The notes: generated by a model from the letters alone, not told the origin. A stretch of DNA of 64,000 bases from Rhodoferax sp. OV413 (GCA_945861785.1 CAMAWD010000019.1:22224-86223); one strand, 5' to 3'. Positions 45,001 through 54,722 are shown, counted from the stretch's first letter. Program-made: numbers and translations.

Positions 45001-45297
45001 AGCCGAAACGATGCGCTGCTGCTGGCTGCCAAGGTGCGGTTGCGCCCGATCCTGATGACCACGCTGGCGATGGTTTTTGGCATGGTGCCCCTGGCATTTG
45101 CGCTGACCGAAGGGTCGGAGGTGCGTGCACCCATGGGGCAGGCGGTGATCGGCGGCGTGATCACCTCATCCCTGCTGACCCTGGTGGTCGTTCCTGTGGT
45201 GTACTGCTACATGGATGACCTCGCCAACTGGTTCCGGCGGCTGTTCGGGGTCGAAAAGCAGCCACTGGCTCCGGGTAAGATCGACGGTTTGGCCTGA
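42094..45297 (+). CDS. RND multidrug/solvent efflux permease (HAE1 family)
   Basis: The 1067-residue inner-membrane pump starts WFTRVSLHNPVFATMAMLALVVLG and has the RND layout of twelve helices with two large periplasmic loops. The proton relay appears in helix 4 as LCVGLLIDDAIVVREN (Asp-Asp). The IDQFPNIDFPVVVVITDYPGASPEVVE segment after TM1 is typical of HAE1 pumps, and the second half contains LMGLVTKNAILLVDFAI. Length is normal. It is 3 bp downstream of the adaptor. Substrates cannot be predicted. Confidence 0.94.
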   Translation: MWFTRVSLHNPVFATMAMLALVVLGLFSYQRLQIDQFPNIDFPVVVVITDYPGASPEVVESEVTRKMEEGVNSIAGINALTSRTYEGQSVVVIEFGLHIDGRKAADDVREKVAAIKPLLRTEVKEPRVLRFDPSARAVWSVAVLPEPDANGKVMSAVELTNWADQTFKKRLENVRGVGSVTLVGGTKREINLYLKPAAMEAFGLTPDQVVAAVRSENQDLPVGAVRSLERERVVQIEARLARPEEFGKIIVARKNGAPVRLEQIARVVDGAQEVDTLALYNGRRTLLLTVQKSQDENTIAVVDGLYKALAEMQKQTPPGLKLEQIVDGSRQIRVSVDNVRRTLIEGALLTVLIVFLFLNSWRSTVITGLTLPIAIIGTFLFMNMFGFTINMITLMALSLCVGLLIDDAIVVRENIVRHVQMGKTPFQASLDGTQEIGLAVLATTLSIVAVFMPIGFMGGIIGKFFHEFGITIVAAVLISMFVSFTLDPMLSSIWHDPSIDTHGLPRARVTLYDKTIGRVTGAFDDGTNWLVKVYQEVLRWSLAHKLTTVLLAVAIFGASVAMVPMLGTEFVPKSDFSETTLNFHTPVGSSLEVTEARARQVEAIVREFPETRYTLTTINTGNAQGKIYASIYIRLLDRKDRTRSVDVLSASLRERLQRVPGITVTHVGLLDSVGGNKQVAFSIQGPNQGELERQTRLALEKIRVIPGLVDLDSSVKPDKPTIDIEVRRDVASDLGVSITQIGTALRTMVAGQTVGNWRAPDDQTYDVNVRLAPESRSAPEDLQRLPLTIGANADGSARVVHLDQVAVVREGTGPNQINRRDLTREVSINANVHGRSAGEVSADIKTAMDSIKLPPGYSYKFSGSTKDMAEAFGYAVSALVLAIVFIYMILASQFKSFLQPLALMTALPLTLIGVVLALMMFRSTLSMFSVIGVIMLMGLVTKNAILLVDFAIRSREDAIAGDGTVLPGLSRNDALLLAAKVRLRPILMTTLAMVFGMVPLAFALTEGSEVRAPMGQAVIGGVITSSLLTLVVVPVVYCYMDDLANWFRRLFGVEKQPLAPGKIDGLA

Positions 45298-45317
45298 TCC
45301 ACTTACCCGACACAAGC

Positions 45318-45971
45318 ATGAACATCGAACAAGCCCGCTTCAACATGATCGAGCAGCAGATACGCCCATGGGACGTGCTCGATGCCCATGTGCTGCACCT
45401 GTTGTCTGTGGTCAAACGCGAGGACTTCGTGCCCCTGGCCCACAAGGCCCTCGCATTTGTCGACATGGAGGTCCCGTTAACCGGCGGGGAGGTGATGCTG
45501 GCGCCGCGGGTCGAGGCCCGTCTGCTCCAGGACCTGGGCGTGCAAAAGCATGAGAAGGTGCTCGAGATCGGCACCGGATCGGGCTACATGGCAGCGCTGC
45601 TGGCGCACCGCGCGCAGCGGGTGATCACCCTGGAAATCAACCCCGACCTGGCGCGCATGGCACGTGCCAGCCTGCAAGCTGCGGGTGTGCACAATGCCGA
45701 AGTCCGGCACCTGGACGGTTCGCGCGGGGTTCCTGTCGAGGGCCCCTTCGATGTGATCCTGCTCAGCGGGTCGCTGGCCGAAGTCCCCCAGTCGCTATTG
45801 ATGCATCTCAAGGCTGGTGGCCGGCTTGGTGCCATCATCGGCGACGAGCCGATAATGCGGGCTACATTCGTGACCCGGGTGGGCGAGGCGCAGTTCCGCA
45901 CTGTCCAGCCGTGGGACACGGTGGCCCCACGCCTGCAGAATTTCCCGGAACCGTCCCGGTTCAGTTTTTAA
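45318..45971 (+). CDS. pcm: Protein-L-isoaspartate O-methyltransferase family protein
   Basis: The 217-residue SAM-dependent methyltransferase has MIEQQIRPWDVLD, REDFVPLAHKALAFVD, and the SAM motif VLEIGTGSGYMAALLAH followed by VITLEINPDLA. PCMT repairs isoaspartate. The pattern MIEQQIRPW, and the location before rhodanese, TolC and waaA, are a recurring betaproteobacterial arrangement in my memory. Some of these short members may have other substrates because the canonical active-site Ser/Thr motif is not evident. Confidence 0.8.
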   Translation: MNIEQARFNMIEQQIRPWDVLDAHVLHLLSVVKREDFVPLAHKALAFVDMEVPLTGGEVMLAPRVEARLLQDLGVQKHEKVLEIGTGSGYMAALLAHRAQRVITLEINPDLARMARASLQAAGVHNAEVRHLDGSRGVPVEGPFDVILLSGSLAEVPQSLLMHLKAGGRLGAIIGDEPIMRATFVTRVGEAQFRTVQPWDTVAPRLQNFPEPSRFSF

Positions 45972-45991
45972 GTGAGCCGCGTCACACGCCC

Positions 45992-46333
45992 ATGATTGCC
46001 CAAGTTCGTCCCCGTGACCTGAAAGCCTGGCTCGAGCGCGTGCGCGCCTTCGGCGAGCCGGTCGTGCTCGACGTGCGCGAACCAGCGGAACTCCAGACTG
46101 CCAGCGTGCAGCCCGACGGCTTCACCTTGCTGACCATCCCGATGGGCGCGGTGCCGGCACGGTTGTCCGAACTCGACCCCCGGCAACCAGTGGCATGCCT
46201 GTGCCACCATGGTGGTCGAAGCATGCAAGTGGCGTCGTTCCTGCTGGGCCGGGGATTTTCCCAAGTGGCCAACGTGGCGGGTGGTATCCATGCCTGGGCG
46301 GACGAGCTCGACCCCAGCATCCCGCGTTATTGA
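45992..46333 (+). CDS. Rhodanese-like domain protein
   Basis: The 113-residue single-domain protein has VVLDVREPAELQTASV and the active-site loop CHHGGRSMQVASFL, with Cys as sulfur carrier and the CxxGxR form of sulfurtransferases. The end GGIHAWADELDPSIPRY is standard. It may carry sulfane sulfur in the cytoplasm. Start ATG lies 20 bp after pcm; the longer upstream frame merely overlaps pcm. Confidence 0.88.
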   Translation: MIAQVRPRDLKAWLERVRAFGEPVVLDVREPAELQTASVQPDGFTLLTIPMGAVPARLSELDPRQPVACLCHHGGRSMQVASFLLGRGFSQVANVAGGIHAWADELDPSIPRY

Positions 46334-46371
46334 ACCAGGCCAGCCTGCTGACAGCCCCAAAAAGGAAAACA

Positions 46372-47694
46372 ATGAAATCGCCGTTTCGCCTGCTCCCTCT
46401 CGTGGCCATCCTGGGTATCGTGGCGGCTTTGCCGGTGCGTGCACAGAGCCTGGTGGAAATCTACCTGGTGGCCCGTGCCTACGACGCCGCGTTCTTGTCT
46501 GCCAAGTCGCAGTACGAAGCCACCATCGCCAAGGCCGACCAATCCCGCGCGGGCACCCTGCCGACGCTGGGCCTCGGCATGGCGGTATCGCGCACCGCGC
46601 TGGACGCCAACATCCGTCTTCCCAATCCGGCCTTCGGCGCGCAAAGCGCCACGGTCAGCGCCTCCCATCCGCTGTACCGGCCCGCCAACTGGCTGACCTA
46701 CGAACAGGGCCAAAAGTCAGTCACGGTGGCACAGGCGCAATTGCAGACCGCCGAGCAGGACCTCGTGGTGCGGGTCAGCCAGGCCTACTTCGATGTCCTG
46801 ACTGCCCAGGACGCATTGACATTCGTCGGCGCGCAGAAAACCGCCGTATCCGAACAGTTGGCTTCGGCCAAACGCAACTTCGAGGTCGGCACCAGCACCA
46901 TCACCGACACCCGCGAAGCGCAAGCCCGCTTCGATCTGGTCGTGGCGCAACAAATCGCCGCCGAGAACGACCTGCTGGTCAAGAAGCTGGCGCTGGACCA
47001 ACTGGTGGGCCGCACGGGCACTGCCCCCAAACCCCTGCAGCCACCGGTGAGCCTTCCGGCTTTGCTGCCACCGGACGTGACCACCTGGGTCGAACAAGCC
47101 GTCCAAGAACATCCGGTGCTGCGGCAATCCGCGCTTGCGCTGCAGGTCGCGCAACTCGAAACGCAGAAGGCAAAGACTGGCAACAAACCCACGATCGACC
47201 TCAACGGCAGCTACCAGATAGCCCACAACGAAGGCTCATCGACCTCACGCAACGGCAGCCACATCAACAGCGCCACCGTGGGCGTGGCCTTCAACCTGCC
47301 GCTGTTTGCCGGCTACTCGATCCAGAACCGCATCAAGGAAACCCTGGCACTGGAAGACAAGGCCCGCACCGACCTGGAAGCCGCACGCCGCACGGTGTCG
47401 CAAAACACCCGCGCCGCATTTTTCGGTGTGTTGTCCGGGCAGGGGCAGGTCAAGGCGCTGGAAGCCGCGGAAGCCTCCAGCCAGAGCGCCCTGGACGCCA
47501 ACAAATTGGGTTACCAGGTGGGCGTGCGCATCAATATCGATGTGCTCAATGCCCAGAGCCAGTTGTTCCAGACCAAACGCGACCTCGCCCGGGCACGTTA
47601 CGACGTTCTTGTGGGCGGTCTTCGCCTGCGCCTGGCCAACGGAACCCTCAGACCCGAAGACATTGAAGCGATCGACAGCCTGCTGGTGAAGTAG
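46372..47694 (+). CDS. TolC-family outer-membrane efflux protein
   Basis: The 440-residue protein has a signal peptide (to LPVRA) and two repeated TolC halves (about 25-225 and 230-440) of long helices separated by strands: SLVEIYLVARAYDAAFLSAK, VRVSQAYFDVLTAQDAL and, in half two, TRAAFFGVLSGQGQVKALEAA with GYQVGVRINIDVLNAQSQLF. It is the likely outer-membrane channel for the RND pump 1 kb upstream and for type I exporters. AAGGAAA precedes the ATG. Confidence 0.92.
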   Translation: MKSPFRLLPLVAILGIVAALPVRAQSLVEIYLVARAYDAAFLSAKSQYEATIAKADQSRAGTLPTLGLGMAVSRTALDANIRLPNPAFGAQSATVSASHPLYRPANWLTYEQGQKSVTVAQAQLQTAEQDLVVRVSQAYFDVLTAQDALTFVGAQKTAVSEQLASAKRNFEVGTSTITDTREAQARFDLVVAQQIAAENDLLVKKLALDQLVGRTGTAPKPLQPPVSLPALLPPDVTTWVEQAVQEHPVLRQSALALQVAQLETQKAKTGNKPTIDLNGSYQIAHNEGSSTSRNGSHINSATVGVAFNLPLFAGYSIQNRIKETLALEDKARTDLEAARRTVSQNTRAAFFGVLSGQGQVKALEAAEASSQSALDANKLGYQVGVRINIDVLNAQSQLFQTKRDLARARYDVLVGGLRLRLANGTLRPEDIEAIDSLLVK

Positions 47695-47708
47695 ACCGGT
47701 TGCCCGCC

Positions 47709-48452
47709 ATGCAACAAGCCGTCAACGTCTTGTGCATCAAGTGGGGCCGCAAATACGGCCCGGAGTACGTCAACAGGCTGCACGCGATGGTGCGTCGGCA
47801 CCTGACCCGCCGGTTCCGGTTTGTCTGCCTCACCGATGACACCCAGGGCATCGACCCAGCGATCGAGGTCAGGCCGATCCCGGCCGTCGGGTTCTCCGAG
47901 TTCGACACCCGCCAGCCCTGGACTTTCGGCCATGGCTGGCTCAAGCTCACCAGTTTTGCCAACCCGCTGTACGACCTGAGCGGGCGCACCCTGTTTCTGG
48001 ACCTCGACATCGTCATTGTCGACAGCATCGATTGTTTCTTCGACGAGCCGGGCGAGTTCTGCGTGATCAGGGAGTGGGACAAGACCGACGGCACCGGCAA
48101 CACGTCGGTCTACCTGTACACCATCGGGGCCCACGCCGATGCGATCTCCCACCTCAAGGACAACTATCCTGGCGCGTTGTCAGAGGTGCGCAACGAACAG
48201 GAGTACATCACCTCCTTTTTGGGCCGCCAGGGCAAGGTGAGTTACTGGCCAGCCCCCTGGTGTGTCAGCTTCAAGCGCCACTGCGTGCCGCGCGGCCTGA
48301 TGAACTGGGTGCGCCCCCCGACCATCCCAACCGGTGCCAGGATCATCGCCTTCCATGGCAAGCCCAATCCACCCGACGCCATCGTCGGGATCAGCGGCAA
48401 GTGGTACCGCCGGGTTCCGCCGACCCAGTGGGTGGCCGACCACTGGCGCTGA
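47709..48452 (+). CDS. Glycosyltransferase-like protein
   Basis: The 247-residue cytoplasmic protein has an alpha/beta layout with a DxD-type motif in GRTLFLDLDIVIVDSIDCFF, preceded by RFRFVCLTDD and followed by NTSVYLYTIGAH and RIIAFHGKPNPPDA. It resembles small GT8-like or uncharacterised family glycosyltransferases. A place next to waaA suggests a role in lipopolysaccharide core building. The acceptor and donor are unknown. The ATG is at 47709; a TTG at 47700 would add three residues. Confidence 0.7.
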   Translation: MQQAVNVLCIKWGRKYGPEYVNRLHAMVRRHLTRRFRFVCLTDDTQGIDPAIEVRPIPAVGFSEFDTRQPWTFGHGWLKLTSFANPLYDLSGRTLFLDLDIVIVDSIDCFFDEPGEFCVIREWDKTDGTGNTSVYLYTIGAHADAISHLKDNYPGALSEVRNEQEYITSFLGRQGKVSYWPAPWCVSFKRHCVPRGLMNWVRPPTIPTGARIIAFHGKPNPPDAIVGISGKWYRRVPPTQWVADHWR

Positions 48453-48456
48453 CGCC

Positions 48457-50484
48457 ATGCTGTTGCAGGCCTACCGCCTGTTGGTCTGGAGCGCGGTGGG
48501 ACCGGTTTTCGCCTACCTGTGGTGGCGTGGCCGGCGCGACCCGGCATACCGGCAGCGCTGGCGCGAACGCCTCGGTTTCGCAGGCAGTGCGCCGCTGCCA
48601 CCCGGTGGCATCGTGCTTCACTGCGCCTCGGTCGGCGAGGTGATCGCCGCCAGGCCGCTGGTCGAGCGCCTGCTGCGCAACCCGACCTGGGGCCCGGTCA
48701 CCCTTACCTGCACCACCCCGACCGGTTCGGATCAGATCCGGCGCGACTTCGGCCAGCGTGTGGGGCACTGCTATTTTCCGATCGACCTGCCTGGCGCCAC
48801 ACGGCGCTTTCTGGCCCATGCGCGGCCGCGGCTGGTGTTGCTCATGGAGCGCGAGGTATGGCCCGGCTTTCTGCACCAGGCGCAATGCCAGGGCGTGCCG
48901 GTGGCGCTGGTCAATGCGCGGTTGTCGGAGCTTTCCGCAGCGGGTTACCAGCGCTGGAAGTCCCTCATGGCGCCGGCGCTGGGCAGCCTGCGCATGGTGT
49001 GCGCCGAAGATGCAGACACCATGCAGCGCATGCGCGCGATGGGTGTACCTGCGCAACGCCTCCAGACCACCGGCAACATCAAGTCCGACGTGCAGGCCAG
49101 CCCCGCCCTGCTGCTGGCCATCAACGCGCTGCGCCCGGCGTTTTCCGGCCGCCCAGTGCTGGCCGCTGGCAGCACCCACGCCGGCGAAGACGAAGCCCTT
49201 GTCAAGGCATTCCAGCGCCATCTTCAACGCCAGCCGGATGCACTGCTGATCCTGGCGCCCCGACACCCGGAGCGCTTCGCTGCGGTGGCAGAACTGCTGG
49301 CAGCGTCCGGGCTGCGCCATGTGCGGCGCAGCCAGGGGCAATCCGTGGCGAGGGACACCCAGGTGCTGTTGGGTGACACCATGGGCGAACTGATGCTCTG
49401 GTACGGCGTGGCGGACGCCTGCTTCATCGGCGGCAGCCTGGTGCCGCGAGGCGGCCACAACCCGCTGGAAGCCCTGTGCCTGGACAAACCCGTGCTGACC
49501 GGCCCGCACACCGCCAACTTCGACACCCTGTTCCGTCTGCTGCAGGACGCCCAGGCCCTGGGTCGGACAGAAGACGCGCACGCCGTCTTCGAGCAGTGGC
49601 AGGCCCTGCTGCAGGACCCCACCGCGGCGCAGGGCCGGGTGGACCGCGGGCGTCTGGTGCACCTTGGCCTGGCCGGTGCCCTGGAGCGCACCATCGCCGC
49701 GCTGGCGCCCTGGCTGCGAATCAATCCGGATACCAAGCGCTGCGGCAGCGTGCGAACAGCAAGTCAGCGCGGCGACCATGTCTGGGCCGACGCGAACACA
49801 TTTTCCGGCGAACTCGTGGCACTGTTCGACCTCGCGTGGTGGCGCCCCCGGGGCACGGTGGACATGCTGGACGCAGGCCGCGGCCACATCCACAAGGTCG
49901 CGGACAAGGCTGGGAGCTACCTGATGCGCCACTACTACCGGGGCGGCCTGATGGCCCGCGTCAGCCGCGATCTCTTCCTGCTCCAACCGGTGGAGCGGTC
50001 GCGCGCAATGCAGGAGTTCAGCTTGCTGCGCGCGTTGCGCGACCAGGGCCTGCCTGTGCCGCGCGCGTGCGCAGCGCGCTACCACCGTGTGGCGTTTTTT
50101 TGGTACCGGGCCGACATCCTGGTGGAGCAGATTGCGGACGCGGTGGACGTCGCACGCCTGATGCACAGGCAGCGCGCCCTGACGGCCGCCGAATGGCAGC
50201 TGCTGGGTCAAGCCGTGCGCCAACTGCACGAGTCCCAGTGCTTCCACAGCGATTTGAACTGCCACAACCTCATGCTCGGCGCGCACGGCCAGGCATGGAT
50301 CGTCGATTTCGACAAATGCGGATTCCGGCCGGGTGACTCCTGGAAAGCCGGCAACCTGGAGCGACTGCGCCGTTCACTGCGCAAGGAGTCGCGCCTTGAC
50401 CCGGACTTTCGCTGGGACGCGGCGCAATGGGAGGATTTTCTGGCCGGCTACCAGCACATCGGCCCACCGGGAGAAACGCGTTGA
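48457..50484 (+). CDS. waaA: Fused KDO transferase-KDO kinase (WaaA-KdkA)
   Basis: The 675-residue protein joins two enzymes. Residues 1-about 425 are WaaA: membrane anchor LLVWSAVGPVFAYLWW, RWRERLGF, CASVGEVIAARPLVERLL with the catalytic Glu, AGSTHAGEDEALVKAF and FIGGSLVPRGGHNPLEAL. Residues about 435-675 are a KdkA/WaaP-like kinase: ADANTFSGELVALFDLAWW, KAGSYLMRHYYRGGLMARV, the catalytic loop HSDLNCHN (H597-N604) and metal-binding DFD (D617). WaaA adds KDO to lipid A; KdkA phosphorylates KDO. One polypeptide would glycosylate and then phosphorylate the inner core. In species that I recall, the two are separate genes. Confidence 0.88.
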   Translation: MLLQAYRLLVWSAVGPVFAYLWWRGRRDPAYRQRWRERLGFAGSAPLPPGGIVLHCASVGEVIAARPLVERLLRNPTWGPVTLTCTTPTGSDQIRRDFGQRVGHCYFPIDLPGATRRFLAHARPRLVLLMEREVWPGFLHQAQCQGVPVALVNARLSELSAAGYQRWKSLMAPALGSLRMVCAEDADTMQRMRAMGVPAQRLQTTGNIKSDVQASPALLLAINALRPAFSGRPVLAAGSTHAGEDEALVKAFQRHLQRQPDALLILAPRHPERFAAVAELLAASGLRHVRRSQGQSVARDTQVLLGDTMGELMLWYGVADACFIGGSLVPRGGHNPLEALCLDKPVLTGPHTANFDTLFRLLQDAQALGRTEDAHAVFEQWQALLQDPTAAQGRVDRGRLVHLGLAGALERTIAALAPWLRINPDTKRCGSVRTASQRGDHVWADANTFSGELVALFDLAWWRPRGTVDMLDAGRGHIHKVADKAGSYLMRHYYRGGLMARVSRDLFLLQPVERSRAMQEFSLLRALRDQGLPVPRACAARYHRVAFFWYRADILVEQIADAVDVARLMHRQRALTAAEWQLLGQAVRQLHESQCFHSDLNCHNLMLGAHGQAWIVDFDKCGFRPGDSWKAGNLERLRRSLRKESRLDPDFRWDAAQWEDFLAGYQHIGPPGETR

Positions 50485-50563
50485 AGGACCTCCATCACAC
50501 CATGCCGCTGCGCTGAGTGCACACCGGCCCGGCAAACACGCAAAGGTGCAAGGCGAAAACCGG

Positions 50564-51946
50564 TCAGTGCGCGCTGCCCCCGATCTTTGCGTCCGGCTTG
50601 ACCTTGTGCAGCAGCGCCAGCATGGCGGTCTCGATGCGGTGCAGCGCCTCTTGGGTATGGCCCTCGAAACGCAGCACCACCACCGGCGTGGTGTTGCTTG
50701 ATCGCATCAGACCGAAACCGTCCGGCCAGTCGACGCGCAGACCATCGATGGTGTTGAGCTTGGCTGGAGCCGCGAAGTCGGCCAGGGCCACCGCCTGCGC
50801 CACCACCCGGGCCGGTTCGCCCTCGGCGCACGACACATTGAGTTCGGGCGTCGAAAAACTGGTGGGCAAGGCGTCCAGCATGGCGTTGGCGTCAGGCACG
50901 CGGCTGACGATCTCCAGCAGGCGGCAACCGGCGTAGGTGCCGTCATCGAAACCGAACCAGCGCTCCTTGAAGAAGATGTGCCCGCTCATCTCGCCGCCCA
51001 GGGGTGAGTCGATCTCTTTCATGCGCGCCTTGATCAGCGAGTGGCCGGTCTTGTACATCAGGGGCACACCTCCCGCGGCTTCGATCGCGGGCGCCAATTG
51101 CTGCGAACACTTGACGTCGTAGACGATCGTGCCGCCTGGCGCGCGGGTGAGCACGTCACGCGCGAACAACACCATCTGGCGATCGGGATAGATGTTGTTG
51201 CCCTGCTTGGTCACGATGCCGAGCCGGTCGCCGTCGCCGTCGAACGCCAGGCCGAGTTCGGCATCGGTATTCTTGAGGGCAGCCATCAGGTCGCGCAGGT
51301 TTTCGGGTTTGCTGGGGTCGGGATGGTGGTTGGGGAAATTGCCGTCAACCTCGCTGAACAGTTCCACCACGTCGCAACCGATGGCCCGGAAGATTGCGGG
51401 CGCCGATGCGCCGGCGATGCCGTTGCCGCAATCCACGACGATCTTCATCCTGCGCGCCAGCTTGATGTCACCCACGATCCGCGCGGTGTACGGCGCCAGC
51501 AGGTTGAGGTTGCGCACGGTGCCGCCGTCCTGCAGGGCCCAGCTCTCGGCTTCCATCATCTTGCGCAAGGCCTGGATATCGTCGCCATAGATCGCGCGCC
51601 CGGCCATCACCATCTTGAATCCGTTGTAGTCCTTCGGGTTGTGGCTGCCGGTCACCTGGATCCCGCTGCTGCAGGCCGTGCTGGCGGCGAAATACAACAT
51701 CGGCGTGGTGACGAGGCCGACGTCGATCACTTCGATACCGACGGCCACCAGGCCACGCACCAGCGCCGCACTTAAGCCCGGGCCACTCAGCCGACCGTCA
51801 CGGCCGACCGCCACCTTGCGCTCGCCCTGCGCCAGGGCGACGGTGCCGAAAGCCTTGCCAATGCCCTCGGCAACCGCCTCGGTGACGGTTGCCGGCACAA
51901 TGCCGCGGATGTCGTAGGCCTTGAATATCGAAGCATCTGCCTGCAT
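50564..51946 (-). CDS. Phosphomannomutase/phosphoglucomutase
   Basis: The 460-residue alpha-D-phosphohexomutase (AlgC-like PMM/PGM) has the phosphoserine loop VTGSHNPKDYNGFKM (Ser101), metal site DGDGDR, and GEMSGHIFF with the C-terminal RSSNTTPVVVLRFEG. It interconverts glucose 6-phosphate and glucose 1-phosphate (and mannose phosphates). Next to glgA-glgC it probably supplies glucose 1-phosphate for ADP-glucose. It ends 79 bp from the convergent waaA-kdkA gene, so it may also supply LPS precursors. Confidence 0.92.
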   Translation of the reverse strand: MQADASIFKAYDIRGIVPATVTEAVAEGIGKAFGTVALAQGERKVAVGRDGRLSGPGLSAALVRGLVAVGIEVIDVGLVTTPMLYFAASTACSSGIQVTGSHNPKDYNGFKMVMAGRAIYGDDIQALRKMMEAESWALQDGGTVRNLNLLAPYTARIVGDIKLARRMKIVVDCGNGIAGASAPAIFRAIGCDVVELFSEVDGNFPNHHPDPSKPENLRDLMAALKNTDAELGLAFDGDGDRLGIVTKQGNNIYPDRQMVLFARDVLTRAPGGTIVYDVKCSQQLAPAIEAAGGVPLMYKTGHSLIKARMKEIDSPLGGEMSGHIFFKERWFGFDDGTYAGCRLLEIVSRVPDANAMLDALPTSFSTPELNVSCAEGEPARVVAQAVALADFAAPAKLNTIDGLRVDWPDGFGLMRSSNTTPVVVLRFEGHTQEALHRIETAMLALLHKVKPDAKIGGSAH

Positions 51947-52008
51947 GGTGGTTGTCCCCGTGGATGGTGGTGAAAGGTGTGAAAATTGTACGAAGGCAGG
52001 GCTGCCGC

Positions 52009-53457
52009 TCACGCGCCGGGCGGCGCCGCCATGCCCTGGTAGAGCGCCAGATACTGCTGCGCCGGCGGCAGCCAGGAGAAGTCCTGTCGCATGCCGCGCA
52101 GCATCAGCTGGCGCCAGGCATCGGTATCGCGGTACACGGTGACGGCGCGGGTGATGGCGTGCGCCATCGCTGCACCGGTCGCATCGTCAAAAACAACTCC
52201 GGTCGACGCAGCACCCTGGTCCAGGTCGACCACGGTGTCGGCCAGCCCGCCCACGCGCCGGACCACGGGCACACTGCCGTAACGCAGCGCATACAACTGC
52301 GTGAGGCCGCAGGGTTCGAACCGCGAGGGCACAAGCATCGCGTCGGAGCCGGCCACCATCTGGTGGGCGGAGGCCTCGTCGTAACCCAGCCGCACCGCCA
52401 CCCGGTGCGGATGCTGCGCGGCCGCCGCCAGCAGAGCACGCTCCAGGGCGGCGTCACCGCTGCCCTGCACTGCGAGCTGGGCACCGTGTGCCAGCAACTC
52501 GGGCAATGCGCTGAGAACGAGGTCCAGCCCCTTTTGCGAGGTCAGCCGGCTCACCGCCACGAACAGCGGCGCATGGGCGTCCACTGGCAGGCCGAGCGCC
52601 GCCTGCAGCGCCGCCTTGCAGCGGGACTTGGCGCCCAGCGCTTGCGGGGAATAGTTTGCGACGATGGCCGCATCGGTGCGTGGGTCCCAGACCGCGCCGT
52701 CCACGCCGTTGAGAATGCCCGACACATCCGACCCGCGCGCACGCAGCAGGCCCTCCAGGCCGCAGCCGAACTCTTCGAGCGCGATCTCGCGCGCGTAGGT
52801 CGGGCTCACGGTGGTGATACGCTGGGCATACACCAGCCCCGCCTTTATGAACGACAACTGGCCATGGAACTCAAGCCCGTTGCTGCTCATGAAACGCCCC
52901 GGCAGACCGAGCAAGGGAAAGTCACTGGCATCGAAAAGGCCCTGGTAGGCCAGGTTGTGAACCGTGAAGACCGATCGGGCCGCATTGGCCGGTTGCGAAG
53001 CCAGATACGCGCAGGCCATGCCAGCGTGCCAGTCGTGGGCATGCAGGATCTGCGGCATCCATGACAGGTCCAGCTCACCGGCGGCCAGGTGCGCACCGAC
53101 CCAGCCCAGCAATGCAAAACGCTGCAGGTTGTCGGACCATTCGTGGCCGTCCGGGCCCAGGTAGGGGTTGCCCGCGCGCCCGTACAACAGCGGCGCATCA
53201 ATGACATAGGCGGTCACGCCACTGCCCGGGAGTTCGCCCACACGCAGTGTGATGCGTCCGGCCCCGAACATGCCCCCCAGTTCGCAGATTGCGCGCGCGC
53301 CCTGCAGTGCATCCAGCACGGCCGGAAAACCCGGCACAAGCAAGCGCGAGTCGACTCCGGTGAGCACCTGGGCCTGCGGCAGGGCCCCGACGACATCGGC
53401 CAGCCCGCCGGTCTTGACCCATGGAAAAACCTCGGCCGCTACATGCAAGACCCTCAT
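52009..53457 (-). CDS. glgA: Glycogen synthase (ADP-glucose)
   Basis: The 482-residue GT5 enzyme elongates glycogen from ADP-glucose. Motifs: N-terminal KTGGLADV (K15, ADP-glucose binding), [19 protein letters not shown] [13 protein letters not shown] and [18 protein letters not shown]. It overlaps glgC by 4 bp (ATGA), so synthase and pyrophosphorylase are made together. Length is normal for bacterial GlgA. Confidence 0.95.
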   Translation of the reverse strand: MRVLHVAAEVFPWVKTGGLADVVGALPQAQVLTGVDSRLLVPGFPAVLDALQGARAICELGGMFGAGRITLRVGELPGSGVTAYVIDAPLLYGRAGNPYLGPDGHEWSDNLQRFALLGWVGAHLAAGELDLSWMPQILHAHDWHAGMACAYLASQPANAARSVFTVHNLAYQGLFDASDFPLLGLPGRFMSSNGLEFHGQLSFIKAGLVYAQRITTVSPTYAREIALEEFGCGLEGLLRARGSDVSGILNGVDGAVWDPRTDAAIVANYSPQALGAKSRCKAALQAALGLPVDAHAPLFVAVSRLTSQKGLDLVLSALPELLAHGAQLAVQGSGDAALERALLAAAAQHPHRVAVRLGYDEASAHQMVAGSDAMLVPSRFEPCGLTQLYALRYGSVPVVRRVGGLADTVVDLDQGAASTGVVFDDATGAAMAHAITRAVTVYRDTDAWRQLMLRGMRQDFSWLPPAQQYLALYQGMAAPPGA

Positions 53458-54722
53458 GCCCGGACCTTGGCCAGCATGTCGGCCGTCACCAGGCAAATAC
53501 CATTCGGGCTGCGGTGGAAACGGGCACCGTCGAGCGCCGGATCTTCGCCGATCACAAGGCCGTCAGGGATGGTGCAACCCCGGTCGATGACGGCACGGCT
53601 CACGCGGGCTGCGCGACCCACCTGAACATCAGGCAACAGGACAGACCAGTTCACGTCCGAGTGGGAATGCACGCGCACACTGGAGAACAACACCGAGCGG
53701 AAAACCCGGCCCGAGACGATGCAGCCCCCAGACACCATGGACTCGATGGCCATGCCGCGCCGGTCGGGCTGGTTGTGCACGAACTTGGCGGGAGGCAATT
53801 GCGCCTGGTAGGTCCAGATCGGCCAACGCTTGTCATACAGGTTGAGTTTGGGGTCGGTCGCCGTCAGGTCGATGTTGGCGTCCCAATACGCGTCGACCGT
53901 GCCCACGTCGCGCCAGTACGACTCGCCCGACGCTGCATTGGGCACGCAACTCAGCGCAAACGGATGGGCCGCCGCGCAGCCATTGCGCACCGCGTGCGGG
54001 ATGATGTCCTTGCCGAAGTCATGGCTGGAGTCGGGGTCGGCCATGTCGCGCGCGAGTTCGGCATACAGGTAGTCGGCATTGAAGATGTAGATGCCCATGC
54101 TGGCCAGGGACTGGTCTGGGCACCCCGGCATCGGCGGCGGGTTGGCCGGTTTTTCCATGAACTCGGTGATCATGCTGTTTTCGTCGACGGCCATCACGCC
54201 AAAGGCACTGGCTTCGTTGCGCGGCACGGCGATACACGCCACCGTGCAGGCGCGCCCCTTGGCCACGTGGTCGGCCAGCATCAGCGCGTAGTTCATCTTG
54301 TAAATGTGGTCGCCCGCCAGCACCACGATGTAGTCGGCACCGTAACTCTCCAGGATGTCGTGGTTCTGGTAGACGGCGTCCGCGGTGCCCCGGTACCAGC
54401 TTTCGTCGCCGTTGCGCTGCTGGGCGGGCATCAGGTCGACGAATTCGTTCATCTCGGACTTGAGGAAGGCCCAACCCCGCTGCAGGTGGCGCAGCAGGCT
54501 GTGCGACTTGTACTGGGTGATCACACCGATGCGCCGCACGCCGGAATTCAGGCAATTGGACAACGCAAAGTCCACAATGCGGAATTTTCCACCGAAGTAC
54601 ACCGCTGGTTTGGCGCGCCGGTCGGTCAGGTTCATGAGGCGGCTGCCGCGTCCGCCCGCCAACACCAGCGCAATGGCACGCTTGGGAAGGTCCAGGCCTT
54701 GTGCCAGGTCGTTGGAAGTCAT
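53454..54722 (-). CDS. glgC: Glucose-1-phosphate adenylyltransferase
   Basis: The 422-residue enzyme makes ADP-glucose, the committed step of glycogen synthesis. Visible: [21 protein letters not shown] (nucleotide loop), [30 protein letters not shown], and a left-handed beta-helix C-terminal domain ([27 protein letters not shown]). AAGGAG lies 5 nt before the ATG. A GGTAAC-N5-GGTAAC repeat lies 65 bp upstream, as it does for edd. Confidence 0.95.
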   Translation of the reverse strand: MTSNDLAQGLDLPKRAIALVLAGGRGSRLMNLTDRRAKPAVYFGGKFRIVDFALSNCLNSGVRRIGVITQYKSHSLLRHLQRGWAFLKSEMNEFVDLMPAQQRNGDESWYRGTADAVYQNHDILESYGADYIVVLAGDHIYKMNYALMLADHVAKGRACTVACIAVPRNEASAFGVMAVDENSMITEFMEKPANPPPMPGCPDQSLASMGIYIFNADYLYAELARDMADPDSSHDFGKDIIPHAVRNGCAAAHPFALSCVPNAASGESYWRDVGTVDAYWDANIDLTATDPKLNLYDKRWPIWTYQAQLPPAKFVHNQPDRRGMAIESMVSGGCIVSGRVFRSVLFSSVRVHSHSDVNWSVLLPDVQVGRAARVSRAVIDRGCTIPDGLVIGEDPALDGARFHRSPNGICLVTADMLAKVRA

